From Oscillospiraceae bacterium (GTDB lineage: Bacteria; Bacillota; Clostridia; Oscillospirales; Oscillospiraceae): 61,515 bases of DNA. Of this stretch, positions 25,823-35,879 are shown piece after piece (position 1 is the stretch's first letter; each line of letters opens with the position of its first letter). Below the pieces are notes generated by a model, which worked only from the letters and a program-made list of their open reading frames with translations, had not been told where the DNA came from and ran no database searches. The stretch is from contig JAFXAQ010000001.1 of NCBI GenBank assembly GCA_017516925.1, forward strand, positions 1 to 61,515, written 5' to 3'. The position numbers and the translations under genes are program-made.

Positions 25823-27043
25823 TTATGCCAGAATTGCTTTGTGAAATACCTTTTTGCCCTTGCGGATTTTAACACCCTCGCCGAGCATTTCTACGGTAAC
25901 TGCGAAGGTATGGTCAGGAACCTTTTCGTCATTGACAAATACGCCGCCCTGCTGCACCAAGCGGCGCGCTTCACCGTTGGAACCTGCCAGACCGCAGGCA
26001 ACCATCAGATTCAGAATGCCGATTTTGCCGTCAACAAGCTTATCTGTACCAATTTCGGTAGTGGGCATATTTGCATCACCACCGCCTGCAAACAGCGCCT
26101 TTGCGGCAGCCTGCGCCTTTTCCGCCTCTTCCGCACCATGGACAAGCTTAGTCAGTTCATAGGCAAGAATCTCCTTGGCAGTATTCAGCTGGGCATCCTT
26201 CCAGTCATTCATCGCGTCGATTTGTTCCATAGGCAGGAAGGTCAGCATACGAATACACTTGAGAACGTCCGCATCCTCCACATTACGCCAGTACTGATAG
26301 AAATCAAAGGGACTGGTCTTATTGGGGTCCAGCCACACAGCGCCGGAGGCCGTCTTACCCATCTTTTTGCCCTCGGAGTTGAGAAGCAAGGTAATAGTCA
26401 TAGCGTGGGCATCCTTTTGCAGCTTACGGCGAATAAGTTCTGTGCCACCCAGCATATTGCTCCACTGGTCGTTGCCGCCGAATTGCATGTTGCAGCCATA
26501 GTTCTGGTACAGGTAGTAGAAATCATAGGACTGCATAATCATATAGTTAAATTCCAGGAAGGAAAGTCCCTTTTCCATACGCTGCTTGTAGCACTCTGCG
26601 CGAAGCATATTGTTCACAGAGAAGCAAGCGCCAACCTCACGCAGTACATCCACATAGTTCAGGTCCAGCAACCAATCCGCATTGTTGACCATCTGCGCTT
26701 TACCTTCGCCAAACTCAATAAAGCGCTCCATTTGCTTCTTGAAGCAAGCGCAGTTATGGGCGATGGTTTCTTTGGTCATCATAGACCGCATATCGGTTCG
26801 TCCGGAAGGGTCACCAATCATTGCTGTACCACCGCCAATCAGGGCGATGGGGCGGTTGCCTGCCATCTGCAGACGCTTCATCAGGCACAGCGCCATAAAG
26901 TGACCGACGTGCAGAGAATCTGCTGTGGGGTCAAAGCCGATATAGAATGTGGCTTTGCCATTATCAATCATCTCACGGATTTCTTCCTCGTTGGTAACCT
27001 GCGCAATCAAACCTCTGGCTACCAGTTCATCATACAGTTTCAT
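25823..27043 (-). CDS. tyrS: Tyrosyl-tRNA synthetase
   Basis: Class I synthetase of about 406 residues. The HIGH-type motif reads HVGH in [15 protein letters not shown] and the KMSKS-type loop reads KKMGKT. A C-terminal S4 domain (about 340-400, [18 protein letters not shown]) completes the protein. ATG 27043 follows GGGAGGA; the longer frame to 27076 overlaps the recN end. There is no room for a T-box leader, since recN ends 30 bp upstream. Confidence 0.97.
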   Translation of the reverse strand: MKLYDELVARGLIAQVTNEEEIREMIDNGKATFYIGFDPTADSLHVGHFMALCLMKRLQMAGNRPIALIGGGTAMIGDPSGRTDMRSMMTKETIAHNCACFKKQMERFIEFGEGKAQMVNNADWLLDLNYVDVLREVGACFSVNNMLRAECYKQRMEKGLSFLEFNYMIMQSYDFYYLYQNYGCNMQFGGNDQWSNMLGGTELIRRKLQKDAHAMTITLLLNSEGKKMGKTASGAVWLDPNKTSPFDFYQYWRNVEDADVLKCIRMLTFLPMEQIDAMNDWKDAQLNTAKEILAYELTKLVHGAEEAEKAQAAAKALFAGGGDANMPTTEIGTDKLVDGKIGILNLMVACGLAGSNGEARRLVQQGGVFVNDEKVPDHTFAVTVEMLGEGVKIRKGKKVFHKAILA

Positions 27044-27072
27044 AGTCTTCCTCCCATATGTATCACCCTGAT

Positions 27073-28722
27073 TCATATATTCAGCATCTCTTCAGCGCTT
27101 TTCAGGGTTGTTTCTGTAATATTTGTGCCGCCGATAATCCGGGCGAGCTCTCGTTTTCTGCCCTCAATATCCAGAGGCGTTACGGTTGTATAGGTTCTCC
27201 CCTGCCGTTCTTCCTTGGAAATGAGCAAATGGGTATTCGCCAGTGCCGCCAACTGTGGCAAGTGGGTTACACACAGAACCTGTTTATTCTGCGCTACTCT
27301 GCGCAATTTTTCCGCCACTCTTTGGGCCGCTCGACCGGACACACCGGTATCCACCTCATCAAAAATCAGCGTTGCAACCTGATCCTGCTGCGCCAAAACA
27401 TTCTTCATTGCTAACATAATTCTGGCAAGCTCACCACCGGAAGCGACCTTACTCAAGGGCTTCAGCGCCTCGCCCGCATTGGCAGACATATAAAATGCTA
27501 CCGCATCACCGCCGTTTGCACATAACGGTACCTGGGTAAACTCGCAGGAGAATTGCACACGGGGCATATCCAACTGGGCAAGCTCCGAAAGAATTTGCTC
27601 CGAGAGCCGCTCCGCTGCCGCCTGTCGGCTTTTCCGCAGAACAGCAGCTGCATCCATTGCCATATTTTCTACCTTATCCAGCTTGCTCTTCAGGCGTTCA
27701 ACATAGTCATCCGCAAACGTTATCTCGTCCAACTCCTGTTTGGCACTTTCTAAATACGCCAGGATATCCACACAGGTAGCGCCATACTTTCTGCGCAGGC
27801 GGTGAATACTATCCAGCCGACTTTCGATTTCTTCAAGCTCCTCGTTGGAATAGGACAATCCGTCCCTTGCATCCCGAACTTCCTCCGCCACGTCCTGCAC
27901 CTGGTACATAAGGTCATTCAGTCTCGCCTGCAGTTCTGAAAAGGAATCGGTATATTTCGAAAGTCTCGCCAGTTCCCGCTGCGCAGCGTCCAACAGCGCT
28001 GCAGCACCGTGGGTATCTTCACCGCCATAAAGACATTCCGTGGTGACGTGAAGACCGTCACTTAATTTTTCAGCATTCTGCAAAACCTTTCGGCGCTCCT
28101 CCAGTGCATCGTCTTCCCCTGCCTGAAGCTCGGCCTTTTCAATTTCTTCAATCTGAAAGCGCAAGGTTTCCATACGACGAAGCTTTTCACCCGCGTCAAT
28201 CGTCAACCGCTCAATTTCACGGCGCAATTCTGACAAAGCATTAAACTTTTCAAGATAATCATTCCGCAGAAGTTCATTATCATCAAAGGCATCCAGAAAC
28301 GCAAGATGATTACTCTCATCAAACAAAGAAGCTGAATCGTGCTGCCCGTGAATGTTAATCAGCTGTATGCCCAATTTGTGAAGGATGTTGACACTCACCA
28401 GCGTTCCGTTTACACGGCAGATGTTCTTACCATCCAAAAAAATTTCCCGGTGAATGACTGTTTCCGGGTCGTATTCCACACCGTTTTCTTCAAACCAGGC
28501 TAGCTCCGGAACATCCGTAAACACGCCACGGACGGAAGCTTTGTTTGTACCGGTTCGAATCATATCCCGGTAAGCTCGCTCGCCTAATATGGCGCAAATT
28601 GCATCTATCACGATAGATTTACCTGCGCCAGTCTCACCGGTAAGGATATTAAACCCCTTATCGAAGGAAATGTCGGCACATTCAATCACCGCAATATTCT
28701 CGATATGCAGAAGACTTAGCAC
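27073..28722 (-). CDS. recN: DNA repair protein RecN
   Basis: SMC-like ATPase acting early in double-strand break repair. 549 residues. Walker A GETGAGKS is near the N-terminus, long coiled coils fill about 155-370, and the C-terminal signature [15 protein letters not shown] and Walker [14 protein letters not shown] close the head. GTG start with GGGGGCG upstream. Last gene of the OLE-dxs cluster, just before tyrS. Confidence 0.96.
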   Translation of the reverse strand: MLSLLHIENIAVIECADISFDKGFNILTGETGAGKSIVIDAICAILGERAYRDMIRTGTNKASVRGVFTDVPELAWFEENGVEYDPETVIHREIFLDGKNICRVNGTLVSVNILHKLGIQLINIHGQHDSASLFDESNHLAFLDAFDDNELLRNDYLEKFNALSELRREIERLTIDAGEKLRRMETLRFQIEEIEKAELQAGEDDALEERRKVLQNAEKLSDGLHVTTECLYGGEDTHGAAALLDAAQRELARLSKYTDSFSELQARLNDLMYQVQDVAEEVRDARDGLSYSNEELEEIESRLDSIHRLRRKYGATCVDILAYLESAKQELDEITFADDYVERLKSKLDKVENMAMDAAAVLRKSRQAAAERLSEQILSELAQLDMPRVQFSCEFTQVPLCANGGDAVAFYMSANAGEALKPLSKVASGGELARIMLAMKNVLAQQDQVATLIFDEVDTGVSGRAAQRVAEKLRRVAQNKQVLCVTHLPQLAALANTHLLISKEERQGRTYTTVTPLDIEGRKRELARIIGGTNITETTLKSAEEMLNI

Positions 28723-28737
28723 CTCATCGCCCCCAAA

Positions 28738-29190
28738 TCAACCAAGTAAATTCTTTATCTCCCCGCAAAAAGCAGCGGCAGCGTTGTTGTCCCGCATTAC
28801 AATCATCACCGTGTCGTCACCGGAAATACTGCCAACAACGGTACTCAGGTTCATCGAATCAATCGCAGAGCCTGCAGCAGAAGCCAATCCCGGTAAGGTT
28901 CGAACCACAATGATATTCTGCGCGTAATCAAAACCGGTTACGCATTCTCTGAAAATCGTATTGAGTCTGGAGGTAAAGGAGCCGGACACTTCGCTGGAGG
29001 ATGCGGTATAGCGGTACGTTCCAAGACTGGACAGCTCCTTCACAATCCGCAGTTCCTTGATATCTCTGGAGATTGTAGCCTGGGTGCCCCGGAAGCCCTC
29101 CTTTTGCAAAAGTTCCAAAAGCTGCTCCTGGGTTTCCACATTCCGGGTGGAGATAATTTCCATAATTTTAGCCTGTCTTTGACTTTTCAC
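28738..29190 (-). CDS. argR: Arginine repressor ArgR/AhrC
   Basis: Arginine-responsive regulator of about 150 residues. The winged-helix part carries GTQATISRDIKELRIVK and the C-terminal hexamerisation/arginine-binding part carries SISGDDTVMIV. Start codon GTG. No arginine biosynthesis gene is in the window. Its place between nadK and recN matches the conserved Bacillota cluster. Confidence 0.96.
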   Translation of the reverse strand: MKSQRQAKIMEIISTRNVETQEQLLELLQKEGFRGTQATISRDIKELRIVKELSSLGTYRYTASSSEVSGSFTSRLNTIFRECVTGFDYAQNIIVVRTLPGLASAAGSAIDSMNLSTVVGSISGDDTVMIVMRDNNAAAAFCGEIKNLLG

Positions 29191-29201
29191 AACATCTCAC
29201 C

Positions 29202-30065
29202 TCAAGCGTTCTTAAACTTCATATTGACCACGTCATAAAAGCTGCGGTCCTTCAGGCGTATCAGCTTTGTTGTCAGTCTGGACTTCTTCACAGTTGCAAC
29301 ATCGCCCATATTCATACGCAGCGCCTTTCCGCCGTCCACAGACAAGAAGGCATTCCGGCGGGCATTTCGTGTCAACTCAACCGTAATAATTCGTTTATCC
29401 GATGCCACAAAGCCACGGCTGGCAACATCGTGCGCACAAATCGGCGTCACCAAGATACTGTGCGCTTCAGGCTCCACAATAGGACCACCTGCAGACAGAC
29501 TGTACGCGGTAGAGCCTGTGGGCGTAGACACAATAATACCGTCACCCCCACACTCCATTGCCTGCACACCGTCACAGCGGACCGCAAGATGGACAATCCG
29601 CGCTACCGCGCCCTTTGTGATTACCACATCATTGAGGCAAATATCATGGAAGATTATATCACGGTCCCGCTGTACAGTCACATCCAGCATCATACGCTCA
29701 TCAATGGTGTATTGGTCACTGGCCAGGCAAGAAAGCTGCTCAAGCTCTGTGCTCTCCAACTCCGCCATAAAGCCCATTGTGCCAATATTTACGCCAAGAA
29801 CAGGAACGCCCTGACGAGTTGCAGCCTTTGCCATATGCAAAATTGTGCCGTCACCACCAAAACACACTACAGCATCAGCAGTGGACAATTCCCTTTCCAA
29901 TATAGAAAACCGCAAATCCCGAGGCAAATCGTAGCTTCTATCCACCTCAAAGGGTAGGCACAACCGAACCTCCACACCACAGCTTTGCAATACCTGCATA
30001 GCTGTCCGAACAGTTTGAAAATTCCGGTCACGGTATGGATTTGGTGTTAATATTACTTTCTTCAT
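29202..30065 (-). CDS. nadK: NAD kinase
   Basis: Phosphorylates NAD to NADP. 287 residues with the GGDGT motif (VVCFGGDGTILH), the VNIGTMGFMAEL segment and the glycine-rich GGDGIIVSTPTGSTAYSLSAGGPIV region. ATG start. It lies between tlyA and argR with short gaps, in the OLE-dxs cluster. Confidence 0.97.
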   Translation of the reverse strand: MKKVILTPNPYRDRNFQTVRTAMQVLQSCGVEVRLCLPFEVDRSYDLPRDLRFSILERELSTADAVVCFGGDGTILHMAKAATRQGVPVLGVNIGTMGFMAELESTELEQLSCLASDQYTIDERMMLDVTVQRDRDIIFHDICLNDVVITKGAVARIVHLAVRCDGVQAMECGGDGIIVSTPTGSTAYSLSAGGPIVEPEAHSILVTPICAHDVASRGFVASDKRIITVELTRNARRNAFLSVDGGKALRMNMGDVATVKKSRLTTKLIRLKDRSFYDVVNMKFKNA

Positions 30066-30069
30066 TGGG

Positions 30070-30873
30070 TTACCCCTTTAATGTTTGATGTGCTTGATCG
30101 ACAACCTCTTGGGTATCCGGAGTAATCCCGGGTATGTCATCCAGCGTTAAATGGGCTAAAAATTCAATATTCCCCTCAGGTCCTTTCACAGGAGAAAAGG
30201 TCAACCCCAAAATTGTAAAGCCAATTTCCTGTGTCAGCAATACAAAGTTATCCAAAACCTCTTTATGGGTTTCCGGTTCACGGACAACACCCTTTTTGCC
30301 AACCTTGTCCTTGCCTGCCTCAAATTGCGGTTTAATCAGGCACAGCACCTGTCCGGTTGGCTTCAGGAAGGTCTTAATAACCGGAAGAACTATCTTCAAG
30401 GAAATGAAGCTGACATCAATTACCGATAAATCCAAGGGTTCGCCCAGCTGCTCCGGTGTCACATAGCGAACATTCGTGCGCTCCATTACCACAACCCGGG
30501 GGTCAGAACGGATTTTCCAATCCAGCTGACCGTAACCAACATCAATGGCAAACACCTTTTTTGCGCCCTGCTGCAGCAGACAATCCGTGAAGCCACCGGT
30601 GGAAGCACCTGAATCGCTGCATACAAAGCCTGTAGGGTCCACGCCAAAATCCCGGAGCGCTTTTTCCAGCTTGAGACCGCCACGGCTGACATACGGGCAG
30701 ACAGCTCCACGAACCTCTATTTCTGATGTTTCCTCAAAGGACATCCCGGGCTTGTCCGCCTTTTGTCCCTGAACGTACACCTGACCACTCATAATAATGG
30801 CTTGTGCCTTGGTGCGGTTCTGGGCATAGCCCTGCTCCACCAGAAGCACATCCAAACGTTTTTTAACTTTCAT
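30070..30873 (-). CDS. tlyA: TlyA-family rRNA 2'-O-methyltransferase
   Basis: 267-residue S4-plus-FtsJ-type methyltransferase. An N-terminal S4 RNA-binding domain (about 4-65, KRLDVLLVEQGYAQNRTKAQ) precedes the SAM-binding fold with DSGASTGGFTDCLLQQGAKKVFAIDVGYGQ. In actinobacteria TlyA methylates 16S and 23S rRNA; in Bacillota the role is less defined. The start overlaps the end of dxs by 11 bases. Confidence 0.94.
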   Translation of the reverse strand: MKVKKRLDVLLVEQGYAQNRTKAQAIIMSGQVYVQGQKADKPGMSFEETSEIEVRGAVCPYVSRGGLKLEKALRDFGVDPTGFVCSDSGASTGGFTDCLLQQGAKKVFAIDVGYGQLDWKIRSDPRVVVMERTNVRYVTPEQLGEPLDLSVIDVSFISLKIVLPVIKTFLKPTGQVLCLIKPQFEAGKDKVGKKGVVREPETHKEVLDNFVLLTQEIGFTILGLTFSPVKGPEGNIEFLAHLTLDDIPGITPDTQEVVDQAHQTLKG

Positions 30874-32740
30874 TTTTCAGTGCCTCCTCAATGGTTCTTG
30901 CAACAGCGCTTCCATCCAATCCAAGCGCATTATAAAGCGCATCCACGCTGCCATGGGTAACAAAGTTACTGCCCAAATCGATACAATCGGTCAAGCAGCT
31001 GCAATCCAGCTTAGAAAGTCGCCATGCAAGCTCCTGACCGATTCCACTGCCGGTGCATGTCTCCTCCAAAACAAATATTCTGCGATTTTGGGAAAGAGAA
31101 GCATATATCTGCGATACGGGCAACGGATTTACGGAAAGCAACCGCAGAACGGTCGTCTCAACACCTCTTTCAGCCAATATTTCAGCCGCATCCATTGCAT
31201 TTTGCAGTAAAGTGCCATATGTGACAATCGTCACATCCTTGCCGGTTCGGTGAGAAGACACCAAATTGCTTCCATCCTGAGACCAAGCAGATTTGCTGAA
31301 ACCTCTGTCACCACCTCTGGGGTAACGAACCGCTACGGGTCCATTATGGCATAAAACCGCCCAGCGCATCATGTCCTGAAGCTCTGCAAGGCTCCCGGGG
31401 GTTAATACACCCATACCGGGCGCCTGGCGCAAAAAGCCAACATCAAATATACCGTGATGTGTTTCTCCATCCTCACCAACCAGACCTGCGCGGTCAACAG
31501 CAAGTACAACGTGCAGATTCAGCATACAAATATCCTGCAAAATCATATCATAGCTTCGCTGCAGGAAGGTGGAATACAACGCCACGACAGGAATCATACC
31601 CTGCTTTGCAAGTCCGCCTGCCATAGAAACCGCATGTTCCTCCGCAATGCCCACATCAAACATTCTCGAAGGAAACTGCGCTTTAAAATCTAACAACCCA
31701 GTACCGCCGGGCATTGCAGCCGTAATGGCACAGACACGACTATCCTGCTGTGCCAACTCACACATCACCTGTCCAAAGGCATCTGAGAAACTAGGCGCAT
31801 TCTTAGCAAACACCTCACCGGTAGCTGGGTCAAATTTCCCCACACCGTGAAACAGCTTTGGGTGCTCCTGCGCCGGAGCATAGCCTCTTCCCTTTTGTGT
31901 CATCACGTGAAGCAAGACAGGGCGGCGCATATCTCTGGCAATTCGTAGTAAAGTAATGAGATTTTCCGTATCGTGACCGTCTACCGGACCCAGATAAGTA
32001 AAGCCCATGCTCTCAAATACGGTTTCCGGAATGAGCATTCGACGAACACGATCCTTTATATTACCCGTCAGGCGTAAAACATACCTTCCACCGGGAACCC
32101 TGGACAGGAAACTTCTGTAACGTTTCTTCATTCCAAGATATTTTTCTTTTGTGCGCAAGCGGGATAAATGCTTTGCCATACCACCCACATTATGGTCAAT
32201 AGACATAGCGTTATCATTGAGAACCACAATCATCGGCTCCTTACTGACTGCCGCATCATTGAGTCCCTCATAAACCATACCGCCTGTCGCCGCACCGTCA
32301 CCGAGAAGCGCTATCACGTGATAATTCTGGGAATTCAAGGTTCTCGCCCTTGCCATACCAAGAGCTATGGAAACAGAACTGGAGGAATGTCCGGCTACAA
32401 AAGCATCCGTATCACTTTCCCCGGGCTTCGGAAAACCCGCCATTCCGCCAAATTGACGCAGAGCGTCAAAGCCCGCCTGGCGGTCAGTCAACAGTTTATG
32501 GATATAAGACTGGTGACCAACATCGAAAACCAGGCGGTCTGTAGCAGTATTAAACACGGTCTCCAAAGCAACCGTTAATTCCACCACACCCAGATTGGAA
32601 GCCAAATGACCACCGGTTTTGCTGACATGGGAAACCAGAAAATCCCGGATTTCCTGACATAGCGCACTTCGCTGTGCCTCTGTCAGAACAGTCAAATCAT
32701 CATGGCCGTGGATTTTTTCAAGTATGCGCACAGTTAACAC
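30863..32740 (-). CDS. dxs: 1-deoxy-D-xylulose-5-phosphate synthase
   Basis: First enzyme of the MEP isoprenoid pathway, condensing pyruvate and glyceraldehyde-3-phosphate. 625 residues, full length. The thiamine-diphosphate motif GDGAATGGMVYEGLND and the central HDTENL and IAEEHAVSMAGGLAKQG segments are present. The start is a GTG at 32740, three bases after the oapA stop; a second GTG nine bases downstream is also possible because the ribosome binding site (GGTTAGG) fits either imperfectly. Confidence 0.95.
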   Translation of the reverse strand: MLTVRILEKIHGHDDLTVLTEAQRSALCQEIRDFLVSHVSKTGGHLASNLGVVELTVALETVFNTATDRLVFDVGHQSYIHKLLTDRQAGFDALRQFGGMAGFPKPGESDTDAFVAGHSSSSVSIALGMARARTLNSQNYHVIALLGDGAATGGMVYEGLNDAAVSKEPMIVVLNDNAMSIDHNVGGMAKHLSRLRTKEKYLGMKKRYRSFLSRVPGGRYVLRLTGNIKDRVRRMLIPETVFESMGFTYLGPVDGHDTENLITLLRIARDMRRPVLLHVMTQKGRGYAPAQEHPKLFHGVGKFDPATGEVFAKNAPSFSDAFGQVMCELAQQDSRVCAITAAMPGGTGLLDFKAQFPSRMFDVGIAEEHAVSMAGGLAKQGMIPVVALYSTFLQRSYDMILQDICMLNLHVVLAVDRAGLVGEDGETHHGIFDVGFLRQAPGMGVLTPGSLAELQDMMRWAVLCHNGPVAVRYPRGGDRGFSKSAWSQDGSNLVSSHRTGKDVTIVTYGTLLQNAMDAAEILAERGVETTVLRLLSVNPLPVSQIYASLSQNRRIFVLEETCTGSGIGQELAWRLSKLDCSCLTDCIDLGSNFVTHGSVDALYNALGLDGSAVARTIEEALKNES

Positions 32741-32743
32741 AAC

Positions 32744-33337
32744 CTAACCGTTTGTTTTCTTTTTATGAAACAGCTCCGAAGGATGAAATAAATAATAGGT
32801 AACACTACCAACTGCTGTTACAATCTTCGTACAGGAATTGATTGCAAAGGTCTTGCCAATCGCCTTTCCGCCCACTGTAAGTCCGGCTACAAGTGCAGAC
32901 ATCAATAACGATACGAATTCAGGAAAACTGAATTCAAAGTTCTGCAGAACCTGTACAGCAATGGTTGCCGATGCAGAGCCGGACACAACGCCGCATATAT
33001 CACCTATCACATCATTACAGATTGAGCTGACACGCTCTGCATTTCTCAGAAGCTTAATTGCTTCCAAGCCACCGGGGACCTTCCTGGCAGCCATAGAATG
33101 AAAGGGTTTTTCGTCGGCGGATGTGACCGCCACACCAATTACGTCAAACACAATGCCTATCAGCACAATTGCCAGCAAAATCAAAAAAGCAATCCACATC
33201 CCACTGTTTTCCATAATAATATCAGAAACGAATGAAATGGTGCCGGATACCAATATCGTAACTAAGAATATTGAAATCACCCAGCGAATTGTCTTATTGC
33301 GTTCTTTTTTTGACGCAGATGGGTCTGATTTGGACAC
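32744..33337 (-). CDS. oapA: OLE-associated protein A (OapA)-like membrane protein
   Basis: 197 residues, basic N-terminus (MSKSDPSASKKERNKTIR), then about four membrane segments (20-42, 46-72, 108-130, 140-165). The cytoplasmic stretch SADEKPFHSMAARKVPGGLE and the ICNDVIGDICGVVSG region recall the DUF21 part of CNNM/CorB magnesium transporters, a resemblance also described for OapA. It sits directly downstream of the large structured RNA at 33360-33979 and upstream of dxs, the diagnostic position of OapA, which binds OLE RNA at the membrane. GTG start with GGGG nine bases upstream. Naming rests mainly on synteny and topology. Confidence 0.82.
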   Translation of the reverse strand: MSKSDPSASKKERNKTIRWVISIFLVTILVSGTISFVSDIIMENSGMWIAFLILLAIVLIGIVFDVIGVAVTSADEKPFHSMAARKVPGGLEAIKLLRNAERVSSICNDVIGDICGVVSGSASATIAVQVLQNFEFSFPEFVSLLMSALVAGLTVGGKAIGKTFAINSCTKIVTAVGSVTYYLFHPSELFHKKKTNG

Positions 33338-33359
33338 AGGTCTTTTCCCCTTTAATATT

Positions 33360-33979
33360 TTATAATAGACGGTGGCAGACAGGATAAATCTTACGGCTTA
33401 GGTCGGGTTGTATTTCACCGGTCAGAACCTGCCGTTGCCGAACAGGCTGTTCCCATTTAATCTGTCCGTTCAGGTGTTGCCAGCCTGAATACCCGATTGC
33501 CACTTAGTCCGTACTGTAATCCCCTGTCTGCCCAAACCGACAGCCTAGGTGTTTTCCACCGCAAAACAAACCGGTCCTTAGCCTCTTTTGCAAGGATGGT
33601 TTCCAGAAGCAATAATGATGGCTGCGTGGCCACCGCAAGCTCGTCATTTGTCCTCTTTCCCCGCATACTCACTCAAGGCAGGCTACACTGCACGCAGCAC
33701 GCGATTCTGCGCACCGCTTTGCAGGTTCATACCCGGCTCGTGTGCGAAGAGGCTTCCAATCCTTTGGAGTTCTCAACTTCGTCACACAATACCAGGTCTC
33801 CGCGGAGACCGGGTCGTATACTCCATGCCATTGGAGTGCGCCCGGAGTCCTTAACCCCCAGCACCCACCCTAAACTGGGCGTAAAAAGCAGGCACCAGGG
33901 ACTTCATCGATATGCCCTTCATAGGATTTTTAGGCCCTACCTGGAGACCGGCTGTTCTGACTAGGATACTGCACCGTCA
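33360..33979 (-). ncRNA. OLE RNA (ornate, large, extremophilic-type ncRNA)
   Basis: A 620-base stretch between the Nudix gene and oapA that codes for nothing convincing but is GC-rich and full of complementary segments. The 5' part (33949-33961) and 3' part (33421-33434) pair as a long-range helix, GTCAGAAC with GTTCTGAC plus GCCG with CGGC. Local hairpins such as GGTCTCCGCGGAGACC are also present. A strong promoter starts it. Size near 610 nt, orientation, and position upstream of oapA-dxs-tlyA match OLE RNAs of Gram-positive anaerobes and extremophiles. OLE forms a membrane ribonucleoprotein linked to stress and magnesium homeostasis. The 3' end is not defined, and it may be cotranscribed with oapA. 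Confidence 0.82.
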
Positions 33980-33985
33980 AAATGT

Positions 33986-34014
33986 ATATTATCACAGAAT
34001 GTTTGAATATTCAA
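33986..34014 (-). promoter_or_regulatory. Sigma-A promoter for the OLE RNA operon
   Basis: On the minus strand TTGAAT (34014-34009), 17 bp, TAATAT (33991-33986). Transcription would begin near 33979, at the start of the structured region. Confidence 0.78.
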
Positions 34015-34075
34015 GTATATTTTCATTTTTTGCATAATTTTCAAAAGGAAACAGGACATGCCTGAACACGCCCTG

Positions 34076-34540
34076 TTAACTATTCAAAAACCAGTCCTCC
34101 ACAATATCGGCGTGAGTAATTACAATCTCAATATTTTTCAGCTCTTCCTTTGTAAAAAAACGAAGTTCCTTGGACTCAGCACTGATTTTCATTTCCGGTT
34201 CTTCCGCAAACTCCAGACCGAAAACCACTATCACCATCCGCCAGACACTACCGTCCCGGTAGGCTGCTATTCGTCCGGGCTCGCCGTATACCGCCAGCTT
34301 TTGGAAATGCATCTGCGGAATCCGCAAACCAAGCTCTTCATAAATTTCCCGGGAAATTGCCTCAAGCTCTGTTTCTGACTTTTTGACACCGCCACCAACC
34401 AGACCCCAGGTATTGCTGTCCCTGCGCCTTTCCAGCAGCAACCTTCCCCTGCAGGTAATAATAGCGTTGGCGCCCAAATGGGCTGGTTGTGTGGTTTTGG
34501 GGGCATTGGGGTCTCCCCGATAAAATTTTACAATAGACAT
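34076..34540 (-). CDS. Nudix hydrolase
   Basis: 154-residue pyrophosphohydrolase acting on nucleoside diphosphates linked to another group. The Nudix box is complete: GGGVKKSETELEAISREIYEEL (glycine, then REXXEE), near residues 47-70. The exact substrate cannot be read. It stands between the OLE promoter region and dinB on the same strand as both, with an independent ribosome binding site (AAGGGG before ATG). Confidence 0.93.
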   Translation of the reverse strand: MSIVKFYRGDPNAPKTTQPAHLGANAIITCRGRLLLERRRDSNTWGLVGGGVKKSETELEAISREIYEELGLRIPQMHFQKLAVYGEPGRIAAYRDGSVWRMVIVVFGLEFAEEPEMKISAESKELRFFTKEELKNIEIVITHADIVEDWFLNS

Positions 34541-34600
34541 TTGTTACCCCTTAAAATTTGATAATCCAATTATACAACATTTTTGTATCTTTTTCCACTC

Positions 34601-35878
34601 CTAAAATTCCTCAGGAACCGCTTTTGTAACACCGGTGCGGCGAGCCTTGTCCAAGCCGCCTGCCATATGGCTGCCCGGGTCTCTGGCGAACTTGGCACGA
34701 CGTATAATTTCTTCTCCAAATTTGTCCCGCAAACCATCCACTGTTTCATCCAGCCTCAGCTTCTTTTCATATTGCTCCGGCGATACACCGGAAAATAAAT
34801 CATACTGCTGGTAAGGCTCCTGGGTTAAGTGGGTCACCTGAACCCCCAGTTGTCGTAACGGTGTCTCTCCGTCCCAAGCTTCATCAAAAATTTCACAAGC
34901 CGCACCAAATATCTGCTCTGTGTTATTCGTTGCACCATGTAGCATACACTGGTGGGAATAACTCACAAAGTCCTTGGTGCGCAGATGTACCGTCACACAG
35001 CTACCGCATTTTCCGTCTTTTCGCATCCGGGCAGCTACAGTTTCACACAGGCTTAACAGAACCTGATATCCTTGTTCATGGGTTTCCACATCTCTGGGCG
35101 TAGTAGTGGAGTTTCCGTAGCCTTTGTTTTCCGCAGGTACCGGCGCAACAGCATCCGCATTTCTGCCGTTGGCAAAGTGCCAAATGGTTTCCCCGTATTT
35201 ACCCAGACGTTTTTTCAACACAGACAGTTCTGTTTGCGCCAACTCCCCAATGGTATAAATGCCCATTTTATTGAGCTTTGCCTGTGTCGCTGCACCGACC
35301 AAAAACAAGTCCCGGACAGGCAGTGGCCACATTTTTTCTTCCATTTCCTCAGGAAATAACGTGTGCACCTTATTGGGCTTTTCAAAATCTCCCGCCATTT
35401 TCGCCAATAGCTTATTGGTGGAAATTCCTATATTCACCGTAAAGCCCAATTCCTCCAAAACGCGCTTGCGCATAGCCTCCGCCGCCAATCGCGGCGCGCC
35501 AAACAACCGTTCCGTGCCTGTCATATCCACCCAGGCTTCATCAATGGAGTACTGCTCCACCAATGGACTGAACTGCCGCAGAACCTTCACAAAATGCCGG
35601 GAGGTTTCCACATACAGACCGTAATCAGGAGGAACAACCACCAAATCCGGACACTTTTCCAAGGCCTGAAACAGCGGCTCCCCGGTTTGTATTCCAAACT
35701 TTTTAGCAGGGGCGCTTTTGGCAAGAATGATGCTGTGCCGGGATGCCTTATCCCCAGCCACCACAGAAGGAATTTTCCGCAAGTCCACCTGTTCCCCCAG
35801 AACCTTCAGTCGATGCACTGCCGTCCAGGATAAAAATGCGCTGTTTGCGTCCACGTGAAAAACTATTCTCTGGCCCAT
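34601..35878 (-). CDS. dinB: DNA polymerase IV (Y-family)
   Basis: Translesion polymerase of 425 residues. The catalytic motifs are HVDANSAFLSW and YSIDEAWVDMTG (metal aspartates), followed by the helix-hairpin-helix/thumb region and little-finger domain with FVSYSHQ. A beta-clamp binding-type segment may be YQQYDLFSG near residue 370. The ATG follows AGAAAGG. The small gene upstream ends one base before the start, so the two are cotranscribed. Confidence 0.95.
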   Translation of the reverse strand: MGQRIVFHVDANSAFLSWTAVHRLKVLGEQVDLRKIPSVVAGDKASRHSIILAKSAPAKKFGIQTGEPLFQALEKCPDLVVVPPDYGLYVETSRHFVKVLRQFSPLVEQYSIDEAWVDMTGTERLFGAPRLAAEAMRKRVLEELGFTVNIGISTNKLLAKMAGDFEKPNKVHTLFPEEMEEKMWPLPVRDLFLVGAATQAKLNKMGIYTIGELAQTELSVLKKRLGKYGETIWHFANGRNADAVAPVPAENKGYGNSTTTPRDVETHEQGYQVLLSLCETVAARMRKDGKCGSCVTVHLRTKDFVSYSHQCMLHGATNNTEQIFGAACEIFDEAWDGETPLRQLGVQVTHLTQEPYQQYDLFSGVSPEQYEKKLRLDETVDGLRDKFGEEIIRRAKFARDPGSHMAGGLDKARRTGVTKAVPEEF

Positions 35879-35879
35879 C

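Noticed and set aside
27043..27073. T-box leader for tyrS
   Set aside because: Only 30 bp lie between recN and tyrS, too short for a T-box.
25256..27193. 645-codon open frame on the plus strand opposite tyrS and the MFS gene
   Set aside because: It mirrors tyrS and MFS codons, has low-complexity content and no ribosome binding site; tyrS motifs on the other strand are decisive.
33497..33964. 155-codon plus-strand open frame inside the OLE region
   Set aside because: Composition is not protein-like, there is no ribosome binding site, and the region folds as RNA on the other strand.
33400..33979. RNase P RNA as an explanation for the structured region
   Set aside because: I could not find the conserved GAGGAAAGUCC-type core or its partner on either strand, while the position and size match OLE RNA.
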